A stretch of DNA of 64,000 nt from Pseudobacter sp. (GTDB lineage: Bacteria > Bacteroidota > Bacteroidia > Chitinophagales > Chitinophagaceae). The notes beneath the pieces were generated by a model that was given only the letters and a program-made list of their open reading frames with translations, made no database searches and was not told the DNA's origin. Positions within the stretch are counted from its first letter, which is position 1, and each line of letters starts with the position of its first letter. A program made the position numbers and the translations under genes. The DNA is taken from assembly GCA_017849455.1 (NCBI GenBank), contig JAFIGX010000026.1, positions 62,001 to 126,000 on the forward strand. Direction: 5' to 3'. Shown piece after piece: positions 28,431 to 36,682 of this stretch.

Positions 28431-28877
28431 TCAGTGCGGCTTGGGTTGGGTCATGCTGAACCAATTGCCACAACCGTCTGTGATGATGCATTCGATACCA
28501 TAAAATTGCTCTTTAGGCTCCGATTTGAATTGCACCCCCTTTGCCTTGAGCTCTTCATAAGTGGCCCTGCAGTCGGGGGTCGTAAAGGCGCCGGCGCCCA
28601 TCAATCCGCGGCTCAGCAACAGATCGATCGCTTTCCTGGCTTCGGGCTCGAAGCCGTTCAGTGGCATGAGGATGATCTCCAGGTCGGGTTGCTCGGGCGC
28701 ATTGAGCGTTAGCCACCTGAAATTGGCCCCTTCTTTTTCCTGTACGGAACCATCCTCGCATTCCGTGTCCATGGTAACATCGGTGTTCACTTTGAACCCC
28801 AGTTTGTTCACATAGAAATCATAGGCTTTATCCTGGTCGGTAACAAAAATTGTTGCGTGCGACATTTTAGTGATCAT
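28431..28877 (-). CDS. VOC-family protein (glyoxalase/bleomycin-resistance fold)
   Basis: The 148-residue protein has two beta-alpha-beta-beta-beta modules: MSHATIFVTDQDKAYDFYV starts the first and GAFTTPDCRATYEELKAKG the second. The C-terminal IIT-DGCGNWFSM segment has a glycine-rich end but lacks the usual metal-ligand glutamate context, so a catalytic glyoxalase role is doubtful. It lies 83 bases downstream of an AraC-type regulator on the same strand, a pairing often seen in Bacteroidota. This suggests a small-molecule resistance or sensing unit. Confidence 0.85.
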   Translation of the reverse strand: MITKMSHATIFVTDQDKAYDFYVNKLGFKVNTDVTMDTECEDGSVQEKEGANFRWLTLNAPEQPDLEIILMPLNGFEPEARKAIDLLLSRGLMGAGAFTTPDCRATYEELKAKGVQFKSEPKEQFYGIECIITDGCGNWFSMTQPKPH

Positions 28878-28960
28878 AAATCATTTGTTTTTGATGGATA
28901 TAAAGCTAGGAAGGCGGCCAGATAATGGCTTCTCGAATCTTGCTAAAGATTTACCGCGCA

Positions 28961-29374
28961 TTATTTATTATCGATGAAGTTCTCGATAAAGCAGTGGGGG
29001 ATGAAGGTCTTCGGTTGCTCCATGGCTTTCTCTTTCCGCATTTTCATCATATTGCGATAATGCTGCGGCGCGAAACCGATCTCCTTTTTGAACAGCACGC
29101 TGAAGGAGCCGATGCTTTCAAACCCGATCTCGTTGCAGACTTCCGTAACGGGTTTATCCTGTGCCAGCAGTTCCTGTGCTTTGTGAAGTCTTCGTTGCGT
29201 CAGGTATCGATGAGGCGTGCGGCGATAGATGCGGGTGAATAGTCGGTGGAAATGGAAGCGTGAAAAAAATGCCTGTTCGGAAATACTGTTCAGATCGATG
29301 GGGCCATCGAAATGATCGTCGATGAAGACCTTGGCAGCTACGATGCGCTGGTATGTTTCTGTAGTCAATTCCAT
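28961..29374 (-). CDS. AraC-family transcriptional regulator (DNA-binding domain only)
   Basis: The 137-residue protein is almost entirely the two-helix-turn-helix AraC domain: ISEQAFFSRFHFHRLFTRIY for the first and VTEVCNEIGFESIGSFSVLFK for the second. It has no ligand-binding N-domain. A tail of about 25 residues (ending FIENFIDNK) follows. It probably regulates the downstream VOC-family gene. The ATG at 29374 is followed by MELTTETYQRIVAAK; an upstream in-frame ATG was not needed. Confidence 0.88.
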   Translation of the reverse strand: MELTTETYQRIVAAKVFIDDHFDGPIDLNSISEQAFFSRFHFHRLFTRIYRRTPHRYLTQRRLHKAQELLAQDKPVTEVCNEIGFESIGSFSVLFKKEIGFAPQHYRNMMKMRKEKAMEQPKTFIPHCFIENFIDNK

Positions 29375-29405
29375 AGAACAAGCGGCATTTCAAATGTAGA
29401 GAAAA

Positions 29406-29494
29406 GTTGACAAGCTGACAAGATGAAAGGTTGACAAGGGGCTCCGCATTTCGGGGACTACCTTGTAAACTTATCAACCTTTCAACTTGTCAAC
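29406..29494. repeat. Inverted repeat built of 8-base TTGACAAG words (araC/ydeI-like gap)
   Basis: Arms 29406-29439 and 29461-29494 pair at 27 of 34 bases around a 21-base loop. The left arm reads GTTGACAAG, CTGACAAG, ATGAAAGG, TTGACAAGG, so mismatches fall in a repeating 8-base frame. It is located between the stop of the YdeI-like gene and the start of the AraC gene, both on the minus strand. Confidence 0.8.
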
Positions 29495-29500
29495 AATCTT

Positions 29501-30154
29501 TCACAAATTCCGCGGATTCTTCCATCCCTTGTTCAGTCTGTCCAATGTTCCCTGTACCCGTTCGGCGCGGGTTTCGGGGCGTTTCGCCGTAATGATCCAT
29601 TCCACGTATTCCTTGCGGTTGGTGAAAGAGAGAGCATCGAAAAAGGCGGCTGCTTTTTTATTCTTTTGCAGGAGGGCTTCCAGGTCATCGGGCAGGCGGA
29701 TGATCTTTTTGACGGGATCGATAAAATCGAAAATAGGCCGTGGCTTTGCTGCTGCTTCTTTTTTCGCATCGGCTTCGGTCTTCAGCCGAAAGGCGAAGGC
29801 AGACCAGGTATCATCGAAAGAGATCAGGCTGATCCAATGGTATTCCTTTTGTCCGAGTAATGCATCCCATCCTTTATCGCGGGTGAGGTCGGTCTGCATT
29901 TTGGAGCTGCCTTTTGGGTAATAGGTCCAGCAGAGCACCCCGGGTCTCATCATACCCATGACCTTCGGCAATTCTTTTTCCATCTGTGCCTGGCTTATGA
30001 CGAACCAGTGCAACTGATCGTATTGTTTGCCGGTGCTGGTGATCTTCACGCCGGCTGGCAGTGCACCGATCTGCTTTTTAAAATCGGCCGGTGCGTTGAT
30101 GGTAAAGAGTGTGGCCTCCTTGCTGATCTTCATTTTTTGAGCAGTGGTAGACAT
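29501..30154 (-). CDS. YdeI/OmpD-associated-family protein with extra N-terminal domain
   Basis: In the 217-residue protein, the C-terminal part (about 135-217) has LPDDLEALLQKNKKAAAFFD, SFTNRKEYVEWI and AKRPETRAERV, which are hallmarks of the YdeI/OmpD-associated (PF13376-like) family. The N-terminal part (HWFVISQAQMEKELPKVM, MRPGVLCWTYYPKGSSK) resembles the DUF3052-type domain. No enzymatic residues are evident and the function is unknown. It is separated by one base from the DUF456 gene upstream, indicating an operon. Confidence 0.82.
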   Translation of the reverse strand: MSTTAQKMKISKEATLFTINAPADFKKQIGALPAGVKITSTGKQYDQLHWFVISQAQMEKELPKVMGMMRPGVLCWTYYPKGSSKMQTDLTRDKGWDALLGQKEYHWISLISFDDTWSAFAFRLKTEADAKKEAAAKPRPIFDFIDPVKKIIRLPDDLEALLQKNKKAAAFFDALSFTNRKEYVEWIITAKRPETRAERVQGTLDRLNKGWKNPRNL

Positions 30155-30155
30155 G

Positions 30156-30626
30156 CTATATGCTTTTGATAAGGTAATACAACATCATGAAGCAGGCTAC
30201 GATCTTGAGGAAGGAGCCGAGCAGGAAACCGATGAAAGAGCCGACGGCAGCTTTGAATGAGCGGGCCGAATCCTGTCCACCGATCAGTTCTCCCACAAAC
30301 GCCCCTATGAACGGCCCGAATATTACACCCCAGGGGCCCATCCAAAATGCAAGGATAAAACCCAGTGTACAGCCCCAGGCGCCATATTTGGTGCCTCCGA
30401 ACCTTTTGGTGCCCCAGATGGGAATGAGGTAATCGAACAGAACGGTAAGCAGAACGATGCCTGCCCAGATCCAGATGAAACCGGAGGTGAAAGGATGTTC
30501 AGTTCTCAATTGCTGGAGCAGCAGGCCGATGAAAGCAATAGGGGGGCCTGGTAACACAGGGAGCAGGCTGCCTGCAATGCCCAACAAGATCAGGAGTATA
30601 CCCAGGATGATCCAGAACCAATCCAT
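30156..30626 (-). CDS. DUF456 membrane protein
   Basis: The 156-residue protein has four or five hydrophobic helices and the glycine/proline-rich signature of DUF456: GSLLPVLPGPPIAFIGLLL near the N-terminus and FGPFIGAFVGELIGG in the middle. Paired small-residue motifs of this kind are typical of glycine-zipper membrane proteins. Function is unknown. It is the first gene of a two-gene unit with the YdeI-like gene and divergent from dnaK. Confidence 0.88.
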   Translation of the reverse strand: MDWFWIILGILLILLGIAGSLLPVLPGPPIAFIGLLLQQLRTEHPFTSGFIWIWAGIVLLTVLFDYLIPIWGTKRFGGTKYGAWGCTLGFILAFWMGPWGVIFGPFIGAFVGELIGGQDSARSFKAAVGSFIGFLLGSFLKIVACFMMLYYLIKSI

Positions 30627-30630
30627 GTAA

Positions 30631-30757
30631 TGTTTGTGGTTTGTTGTTGGTCGTTTGTCGTTGTCCTCGCTTCGATTATTACAACTAAAGGTAACTCATT
30701 ATTATATAGGGATATTACCGCTCGAAACGACAAACCACCAACGACCAACTACAAACA
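30631..30757. repeat. Inverted repeat built of 7-base GTTTGTN words (DUF456/dnaK gap)
   Basis: The left arm 30631-30662 and right arm 30726-30757 match at 28 of 32 bases. Words such as GTTTGTG, GTTTGTT, GTTGGTC and GTTTGTC follow each other every 7 bases. The 63-base spacer is AT-rich with a small internal GGTAA/TTACC pairing (30690-30719). The repeat takes up most of the divergent spacer upstream of dnaK. Confidence 0.82.
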
Positions 30758-30844
30758 AATCGTTAAGGCTGCCATTTTTTCACGTTGTAACGTAGCGGCA
30801 TAATGATTGATAACCAATTAGCGAACATTAAATTCAGACAAACT

Positions 30845-32758
30845 ATGGGAAAGATAATAGGAATAGACCTCGGTACTACCAATAGCTGCGTGGCAGTGAT
30901 GGAAGGTAATGAACCCGTGGTGATCGCCAATGATGAGGGACGCCGTACTACCCCGTCGGTCGTGGCATTCTTGAAAAATGGTGAGCGTAAAGTGGGTGAC
31001 CCGGCCAAACGTCAGGCCATTACCAATCCCCACAATACCATCATGAGCGTGAAGCGCTTCATGGGCCGCCGTTATGATGAAGTGACAGAAGAGATCAGCC
31101 ATTGGAGCTATAAGGTTACCAAAGGTGACAATAATACCGTACGTATTGACATAGATGGCCGTTTATATACACCCCAGGAAATTTCTGCTATGATCCTGCA
31201 GAAAATGAAGAAAACGGCAGAGGATTACCTGGGGCAGGAAGTCAATGAGGCAGTGATCACAGTGCCTGCCTACTTTAACGACGCACAGCGCCAGGCTACG
31301 AAGGAAGCCGGTGAAATTGCCGGACTGAACGTACGCCGTATCGTGAACGAACCGACCGCTGCCGCTTTGGCCTATGGCCTCGACAAAGGCAAGCACGATC
31401 AGAAGATCGCCGTATTCGACCTCGGCGGTGGTACTTTCGATATCTCCATCCTCGAACTGGGTGATGGCGTATTCGAAGTGAAATCGACCAATGGGGATAC
31501 CCACCTCGGCGGGGATGATTTCGATAAAGTGATCATGGACTGGCTGGCAGAGGAATTCAGGAAAGATGAGAACATGGACCTTCGCAAGGACCCCATGGCG
31601 CTGCAACGGTTGAAAGAAGCTGCTGAAAAAGCAAAAGTGGAACTGTCCTCTTCCAGCGAAACGGAGATCAACCTGCCATACATCACGGCCATCGACGGCG
31701 TGCCCAAGCACCTCGTGAAAAAACTCAGCCGCGCCAAATTCGAGCAGTTGAGCGATAAATTATTCGAGCGTTGTCTCAAACCCTGCGAGCAGGCACTGAA
31801 AGATGCCGGCATGACCACCTCCCAGATCGATGAAGTGATCCTCGTAGGTGGTAGCACCAGGATCCCGAAAGTGCAGGAGATCGTTGAGAAATTCTTCGGG
31901 AAAAAACCCAACAAAGGAGTGAACCCCGATGAAGTAGTAGCTGTGGGAGCCGCCATCCAGGGCGCTGTACTGACCGGCGAAGTGAAAGATGTACTGTTGC
32001 TCGACGTAACGCCGCTTTCACTCGGTATCGAAACAATGGGTGGAGTAATGACCCGCCTGATCGATTCGAATACCACCATACCTACCAAGAAATCCGAGAC
32101 ATTCTCTACTGCCAGCGATAATCAGCCCGGTGTACAGATACATGTATTGCAGGGAGAACGTCCTATGGCCAACCAGAACAAGAGCCTGGGTACTTTCAAC
32201 CTCGATGGTATCCCCCCGGCCCCGCGCGGCGTGCCGCAGATCGAAGTGATCTTCGATATCGATGCCAATGGTATCCTGCACGTCACTGCCAAGGACAAGG
32301 GTACCGGTAAAGAACAGAAGATCCGTATCGAAGCCGGTAGCGGTCTGAGCAAAGATGAAGTGGAAAAAATGAAGGCAGAGGCCAGGGCCAATGAAACTGC
32401 TGATAAAGCGGCCCGCGAAAAAGTGGACAAGGTCAACCAGGCCGATAGCCTCATCTTCCAGACAGAAAAACAATTGAAGGAATTCGGCGATAAGATCCCG
32501 GCCGATAAAAAAGCCCCGATCGAATCGGCACTCAATAAACTGAAAGAAGCGCATAAATCACAGGACGTTGCAGCGATCGATGCCTCTGTAGCGGAGATGA
32601 ACAATGCCTGGACAGCCGCTTCTGAAGAGATATACAAAGCCCAGCAGGGCGGCGCCCAGCCCGGGGCCGACCAGGGACAGGCAGGCGCTAACGGCGGCGG
32701 ACAATCGAACGCCGGGGGTGAAAATGTAACCGATGCCGAATTTGAAGAAGTGAAGTAA
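30845..32758 (+). CDS. dnaK: Chaperone DnaK (Hsp70)
   Basis: The protein has 637 residues from MGKIIGIDLGTTNS; the preceding 14 in-frame codons are not part of the conserved protein. The ATPase domain contains IGIDLGTTNSCVAV, FDLGGGTFDISIL and ILVGGSTRIPKVQ. The substrate-binding domain has LLDVTPLSLGIETMGG, followed by the helical lid and a Gly/Gln/Asn-rich tail ending EFEEVK, close to the bacterial EEVD-like end. It acts with DnaJ and GrpE in protein folding; neither gene is adjacent. No CIRCE-type element was seen upstream. Confidence 0.98.
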   Translation: MGKIIGIDLGTTNSCVAVMEGNEPVVIANDEGRRTTPSVVAFLKNGERKVGDPAKRQAITNPHNTIMSVKRFMGRRYDEVTEEISHWSYKVTKGDNNTVRIDIDGRLYTPQEISAMILQKMKKTAEDYLGQEVNEAVITVPAYFNDAQRQATKEAGEIAGLNVRRIVNEPTAAALAYGLDKGKHDQKIAVFDLGGGTFDISILELGDGVFEVKSTNGDTHLGGDDFDKVIMDWLAEEFRKDENMDLRKDPMALQRLKEAAEKAKVELSSSSETEINLPYITAIDGVPKHLVKKLSRAKFEQLSDKLFERCLKPCEQALKDAGMTTSQIDEVILVGGSTRIPKVQEIVEKFFGKKPNKGVNPDEVVAVGAAIQGAVLTGEVKDVLLLDVTPLSLGIETMGGVMTRLIDSNTTIPTKKSETFSTASDNQPGVQIHVLQGERPMANQNKSLGTFNLDGIPPAPRGVPQIEVIFDIDANGILHVTAKDKGTGKEQKIRIEAGSGLSKDEVEKMKAEARANETADKAAREKVDKVNQADSLIFQTEKQLKEFGDKIPADKKAPIESALNKLKEAHKSQDVAAIDASVAEMNNAWTAASEEIYKAQQGGAQPGADQGQAGANGGGQSNAGGENVTDAEFEEVK

Positions 32759-32786
32759 AAGAGAATATGATAAAAAGTGAATTTAT

Positions 32787-32814
32787 AAGCCCCGCAATTC
32801 TGCGGGGCTTTTTT
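32787..32814 (+). terminator. Intrinsic terminator of dnaK
   Basis: AAGCCCCGCA (32787-32796), loop ATTC, and TGCGGGGCTT (32801-32810) form a perfect 10-base stem followed by TTTT. It starts 29 bases after the dnaK stop. Confidence 0.92.
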
Positions 32815-32905
32815 ATGGCCATATCCCATTTTCAACTTTTTCCCTATTTTTATGGTCCTGCCGTGTAATGATTAAAAAATCAATTGTTCATTTGCGCTAG
32901 ATTCT

Positions 32906-32913
32906 TATTTTTG
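32906..32913 (+). promoter_or_regulatory. Candidate -7 element upstream of toxin-antitoxin pair (TATTTTTG)
   Basis: This is an exact TAnnTTTG match 141 bases before the toxin ATG and after the dnaK terminator. It would give a long leader. A second candidate lies at 33044-33051, and which is used is unclear. Confidence 0.3.
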
Positions 32914-33019
32914 TAGCCCCGACAAGGCTTCATCCATCTCCGGGTGAATAAAAGAATAACAAGGTTAGAAACACAATCCCGATCGAAATGCAAATAATTC
33001 TGAGAAAAGAGGAGAATTA

Positions 33020-33051
33020 TTTGGAATGTGTTACCTAAATAGATAACTTTG
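33020..33051 (+). promoter_or_regulatory. Promoter-like TTTG-N20-TAACTTTG directly before toxin start
   Basis: TTTG at 33020-33023 and TAACTTTG at 33044-33051 have the ideal 20-base spacing. The ATG at 33054 begins 2 bases after the -7 element, so transcription would begin at or within the start codon. This implies a leaderless or downstream-started message. Confidence 0.45.
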
Positions 33052-33053
33052 TT

Positions 33054-33425
33054 ATGGAAAAGAAAATCAGAACAGTTGTAGTGTATGGTGAACATTACTG
33101 GCATTTTTATTATTCACTGTCTGCCAGGGTCAGAAAGCGCATAGACTGGACTGTTGGGCTTGTTGAATATTTGCCGATGGTGCCGGAGCAATATCTGAAA
33201 CATATAACCGGCACTGATCTCTATGAGATACGCGTTGGTTCAGGCAGGAATATTTTTCGCATCTTTTGTTTTTTCGAAGAGGGGAGGGTGGTGATCCTCC
33301 TGAATGGCTTCCAGAAAAAAACAGAGAAAACGCCGCCAGGTGAAATTGAGAGAGCTTTACAATTAAAAAAACAATATTATGAACACACAGAAAACCAAGA
33401 TCGTCACCTTCGAGGCCCATCTTGA
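33054..33425 (+). CDS. RelE/HigB-like toxin (Gp49-type)
   Basis: The 123-residue protein has the compact RelE/HigB pattern: LYEIRVGSGRNIFRIFCFFE followed by VVILLNGFQKKTEKTPPGEI, the strand-and-lysine segment typical of phage-Gp49/HigB ribosome-dependent mRNA endonucleases. Its 3' end overlaps the antitoxin gene by 47 bases. Toxin-first order is characteristic of HigBA. Base composition is more AT-rich than in neighbouring genes, compatible with acquisition by transfer. The start could lie slightly downstream given the promoter position. Confidence 0.88.
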   Translation: MEKKIRTVVVYGEHYWHFYYSLSARVRKRIDWTVGLVEYLPMVPEQYLKHITGTDLYEIRVGSGRNIFRIFCFFEEGRVVILLNGFQKKTEKTPPGEIERALQLKKQYYEHTENQDRHLRGPS

Positions 33426-33684
33426 CCGTGAATACGGAGCAAGGGGAACCAAAAAGCGTGAAAAGTATGAGCATGGGTTTGAAGCATTCAAATTAGGCGT
33501 GATGCTTCAGGAGCTCCGGGCAAAAAACAATATGACGCAGCAGCAACTGGCTGAAAAATGCGGAACAACTAAAAATTATATTTCAAGGATCGAGAACGAT
33601 GCCAGTGATATCAGGCTCTCGACATTGATGCGGATCATTCAGCAGGGTTTTGGCGGAAGGCTCCATTTATCTATCCAAATGTGA
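33379..33684 (+). CDS. XRE-type antitoxin (HigA-like)
   Basis: The 101-residue protein has a helix-turn-helix at about residues 50-75 (MTQQQLAEKCGTTKNYISRI) and a short tail. It would bind the toxin and repress the pair's promoter. The overlap of 47 bases with the toxin is longer than usual and means that part of the toxin's C-terminal tail is encoded by the antitoxin's first codons. Function is inferred from the pair. Confidence 0.88.
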   Translation: MNTQKTKIVTFEAHLDREYGARGTKKREKYEHGFEAFKLGVMLQELRAKNNMTQQQLAEKCGTTKNYISRIENDASDIRLSTLMRIIQQGFGGRLHLSIQM

Positions 33685-33964
33685 TCCGGCTGAACTTGCT
33701 CGTCCTGGCAGCAGCTAACCGGTCACCGGCAGGGACCGGTAGCATGCATACCATTCGGAACTACCCCGGTACCGAAAAGCCTCGCCCGTTTAGGATCCTT
33801 TGGTGTCAGTGCCTGACAGCGATTTCAAGGAAGCACTGCTGCTAAGGTAATGCCCAGGCCCAGGGCATAGCGGCAGATGTATGCGAACGACGGAACTTTG
33901 TATGCGAATGTATACTGCGTATTTGAATATATGCTGCCGGAAGGAATGGCAGCCGTGCAGATGT
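33685..33964. other. Convergent intergenic region with 21-base-period direct repeat
   Basis: This is 280 bases between the converging antitoxin and LytTR regulator genes with no gene recognised. It contains TGTATGCGAA at 33878-33887 and again at 33899-33908, a 21-base period, and a small hairpin TGCCC-AGGCCCA-GGGCA around 33850-33866. The region has many CCGG and GGTACC-like steps but no T-tract terminator. Confidence 0.5.
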
Positions 33965-34753
33965 TCAGCGAAAATGGAAATTCCTTAAAAATTCCTCCTT
34001 ATAACTTCTCCCGATCGGCAAGGGAGTTTTATCGACCATCACTTCCTGGTCTGTGAAAGACTGGATACTATTGATATTGACGGCATAGGACCGATGAATG
34101 CGGACCAGCGGCTGGTAGTTCACTTTTTCCAGCAAGGTACTCATCGATATACGGAGCAATAGCTTTTTATCCTGCGTTACTATCTGCACATAGTTATTGT
34201 CGGCCTCTGTATACAGAATATCCGCCAGCCGGATCTTCACAAAAGCATAATTGTTCTTCACGAAAATATGATCGTTCATCTGCAGGATCGTATCCCTATC
34301 CGGGAGGTCGGGCGATTGGCCGGATGCCTTCTTTTCCATCGGCACTACTTTGCCCACCGATTGGTCCCTGGCCACGGCAAAATTGTTGAGGGCAAGCTCG
34401 ATAGCGATGCGCACATTCGTTAAACTGTATGGTTTGGCCAGGAATGCCGCCGGATGCGTGTTCTTGGCCCGCTCGATAGTTGAAGAGTCTGTAAATGCCG
34501 TGAGATAGATCACCGGTACAGGCCGGAGTTTCAGTAATTCCGTGGCCGTATCGATCCCATCCTTATCGCCGATGATATGCACATCCATCAGCACGATATC
34601 GATCTCCTGTTCTGCAAACAGTTGTTGCGCTTCTGCCGCATTATCGGCAATGCCTGCTACTTCATATCCATCTTTTTCCAGACCGGCGGCCAGATCGAGC
34701 GCAACGATCGATTCATCTTCTACGATCAGGACTTTTATTTTTTCAGCTCCCAC
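33965..34753 (-). CDS. LytTR-type response regulator
   Basis: The protein has 262 residues if started at the GTG at 34753 (VGAEKIKVLIVEDES); the in-frame upstream codons lie in the kinase gene. The receiver has the acidic pair in VEDES, phospho-acceptor D57 in VLMDVHI, and the lysine in FLAKPYS. A linker of about 35 residues follows, then a LytTR DNA-binding domain (NNYVQIVTQDKKLLLR, VRIHRSYAVNINSI, LPIGRSYKEEF). It is 23 bases downstream of its kinase. Targets are unknown; a direct repeat with LytTR-like 21-base spacing lies just beyond its stop. Confidence 0.9.
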   Translation of the reverse strand: MGAEKIKVLIVEDESIVALDLAAGLEKDGYEVAGIADNAAEAQQLFAEQEIDIVLMDVHIIGDKDGIDTATELLKLRPVPVIYLTAFTDSSTIERAKNTHPAAFLAKPYSLTNVRIAIELALNNFAVARDQSVGKVVPMEKKASGQSPDLPDRDTILQMNDHIFVKNNYAFVKIRLADILYTEADNNYVQIVTQDKKLLLRISMSTLLEKVNYQPLVRIHRSYAVNINSIQSFTDQEVMVDKTPLPIGRSYKEEFLRNFHFR

Positions 34754-34776
34754 GTGTGATTTTTTTACGATGTGAA

Positions 34777-36570
34777 TTATGCGGCCTGTGCCGGGATGGT
34801 AATGGTAAATGCAGTCCCACCATCCACTACAAGTTGTTGCTGTGCCCTTAGCTGCCTGCACAGGGCAGTGATCAACTGCTTTCCGAAGGAATGACCTTTC
34901 TGTTTCCAGGCTTCGGCATCGATCCCCGGCCCATTGTCTTTTACAGTGATGACGATATTTCCATTCTCTTCTTTCAGTGAGATCGTGAGCGAAGGCCTGC
35001 TGACGGCCCCATAGGCATATTTAAGTGAATTGGTGACCATTTCATTGATGATAAGGCCGGTGGGAAGGGCCTTATCGATATCCAGCAATTCCTTTTCCAC
35101 GGAGATCCGGAGATCGAACTGATCGCGGTGGTATCCATAGGAGGATACCAGCGATTCCGCCAGATCGGTCAGGTATTCCCTCATGTTCACGGCAGTGAGC
35201 AGGTCGGTCTTGTAAAGGCGTTGGTGAATAAAGCTCATGGCCTGTACCCTCAACTGGCTTTCCTTCAATACATTGATGGCGCCTGCATCAGTGAGCTTAT
35301 GGGTTTGCAGGCTCAGCAGGCTGCTGACGATCTGCAGGTTATTTTTTACCCGGTGATGAAGCTCTTTCATCATCACTTCGAGCCTGGCCGATTGTCCGGC
35401 GATCTGCCGCCGTTGTTTTCTCACCCGTTGGTATAGCCAGATAAGGCTTCCTGCGAGGAGGGTGAGCAATATGATCCCGGTCAGCAGGTAAGCGATCCTT
35501 TTATTGTTGTCATGGCTTTCCGTTTGCAGGCGAACGATCTCCGATTCTTTTTTACCGGTTTCATATTTTGTTTGGAGGTCCAATACCTGCCTGTTCTTGT
35601 CGAGATTGGTGAGGGAGTCGTCCAGTTTATCTGCGAGCACATAATAGTACAGGGCCGAATCCGTTTTGCCGGCTGCCAGGAACGATCTGTACAATCCGCC
35701 ATAAGCGTTCTGGATGCGTTCCGGCTGTTTTAGTTGCTGCCCGGCTTCCAGCATTTTCCTGGCGTACAGGAGGGCTTGCCGGTGGTCGCCCAGTTTCGAG
35801 TAGGCATTGGAGATATTGCCATAATTGAAGGAAAGGCCGGAGAGGCTGTTCCGGCTATTATTGAATGCTACTGCCCTGAACAGGTATTCCAATGCTTTTT
35901 TGTAGTCGTGATGGTATTCGCTGTAGACCTGGCTGATATTGTTGTAAAGCCGGCCCAGGTTTTCCTGTCCCACGCTTCCATTACTGATCAGCCCCAAGGC
36001 TTTTGTGTACTGGATATAGGCTGTATCGTAATAGGTAAGGCGCCCATAGGTCTTTCCCTTGTCGCGGTAACAGATCCCGGCCTGGTTGAGACTATTGGCC
36101 AATCCGGCCGTATCACGGATGGAGTTGTACAACCCATAAGCCTGCTTACTGTAACTGATGGCCCTGTCGAGGTATTCTTCTGTATTATTGGCCCCCGACA
36201 TATTCTTATATAATTGCGCCAGCTCCAGGTATGAATCGGCCAGGGAAGCCGTAGCATGGAGCTTTTCGTAGATGGCACTTGCTTTCAGTAATTCTTCCAT
36301 GGCCTGTGTATAGGAGCCGCGGATACGATGAAGGATGCCCAAATTGACGAATGCGTCTGCGAGCCCTGTTTCGTAGTGCAGTTGTTCCGCCAGTTTCCTG
36401 GCTGCCTCTCCAAAGGACCAGCTTGAATCCTGACTGCTTTGCCGGTAGATCGTCGATAATTCAATAAGAAGTTTCACCCTGTTGGAGTCGGGTGGCTGTT
36501 GCTGCAAAATAGCTTTCATGCTATCCTGTGAACGGGTGGTTTGTCCAGGGGCCGTGAGACAGACACCCAC
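34777..36570 (-). CDS. TPR-containing sensor histidine kinase (HisKA_2 type), partner of LytTR regulator
   Basis: The protein has tetratricopeptide-like repeats over roughly residues 20-330, one transmembrane helix (IAYLLTGIILLTLLAGSLIW), then the HisKA_2 H-box MKELHHRVKNNLQ (H405 or H406) and an HATPase domain with IINEMVTNSLKYA and DNGPGID. The listed start is a GTG at 36570. However, the frame continues upstream, without ATG, GTG or TTG, through a clear signal-peptide core (KQYQYLVIAAFLVGVCLTA) that the GTG would cut in half. The true start is probably a rare codon near 36615-36621 (CTG or ATC), or there is a sequencing error. Confidence 0.88.
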   Translation of the reverse strand: MGVCLTAPGQTTRSQDSMKAILQQQPPDSNRVKLLIELSTIYRQSSQDSSWSFGEAARKLAEQLHYETGLADAFVNLGILHRIRGSYTQAMEELLKASAIYEKLHATASLADSYLELAQLYKNMSGANNTEEYLDRAISYSKQAYGLYNSIRDTAGLANSLNQAGICYRDKGKTYGRLTYYDTAYIQYTKALGLISNGSVGQENLGRLYNNISQVYSEYHHDYKKALEYLFRAVAFNNSRNSLSGLSFNYGNISNAYSKLGDHRQALLYARKMLEAGQQLKQPERIQNAYGGLYRSFLAAGKTDSALYYYVLADKLDDSLTNLDKNRQVLDLQTKYETGKKESEIVRLQTESHDNNKRIAYLLTGIILLTLLAGSLIWLYQRVRKQRRQIAGQSARLEVMMKELHHRVKNNLQIVSSLLSLQTHKLTDAGAINVLKESQLRVQAMSFIHQRLYKTDLLTAVNMREYLTDLAESLVSSYGYHRDQFDLRISVEKELLDIDKALPTGLIINEMVTNSLKYAYGAVSRPSLTISLKEENGNIVITVKDNGPGIDAEAWKQKGHSFGKQLITALCRQLRAQQQLVVDGGTAFTITIPAQAA

Positions 36571-36682
36571 CAGGAAAGCAGCAATGACCAGGTATTGGTA
36601 TTGTTTAACGGTCAGGATGATAACGGTAAGGGTTTATCCGTCAAATTTAATAAAAGAGGCAGGTATTTTAAAGGGCCAGGGA

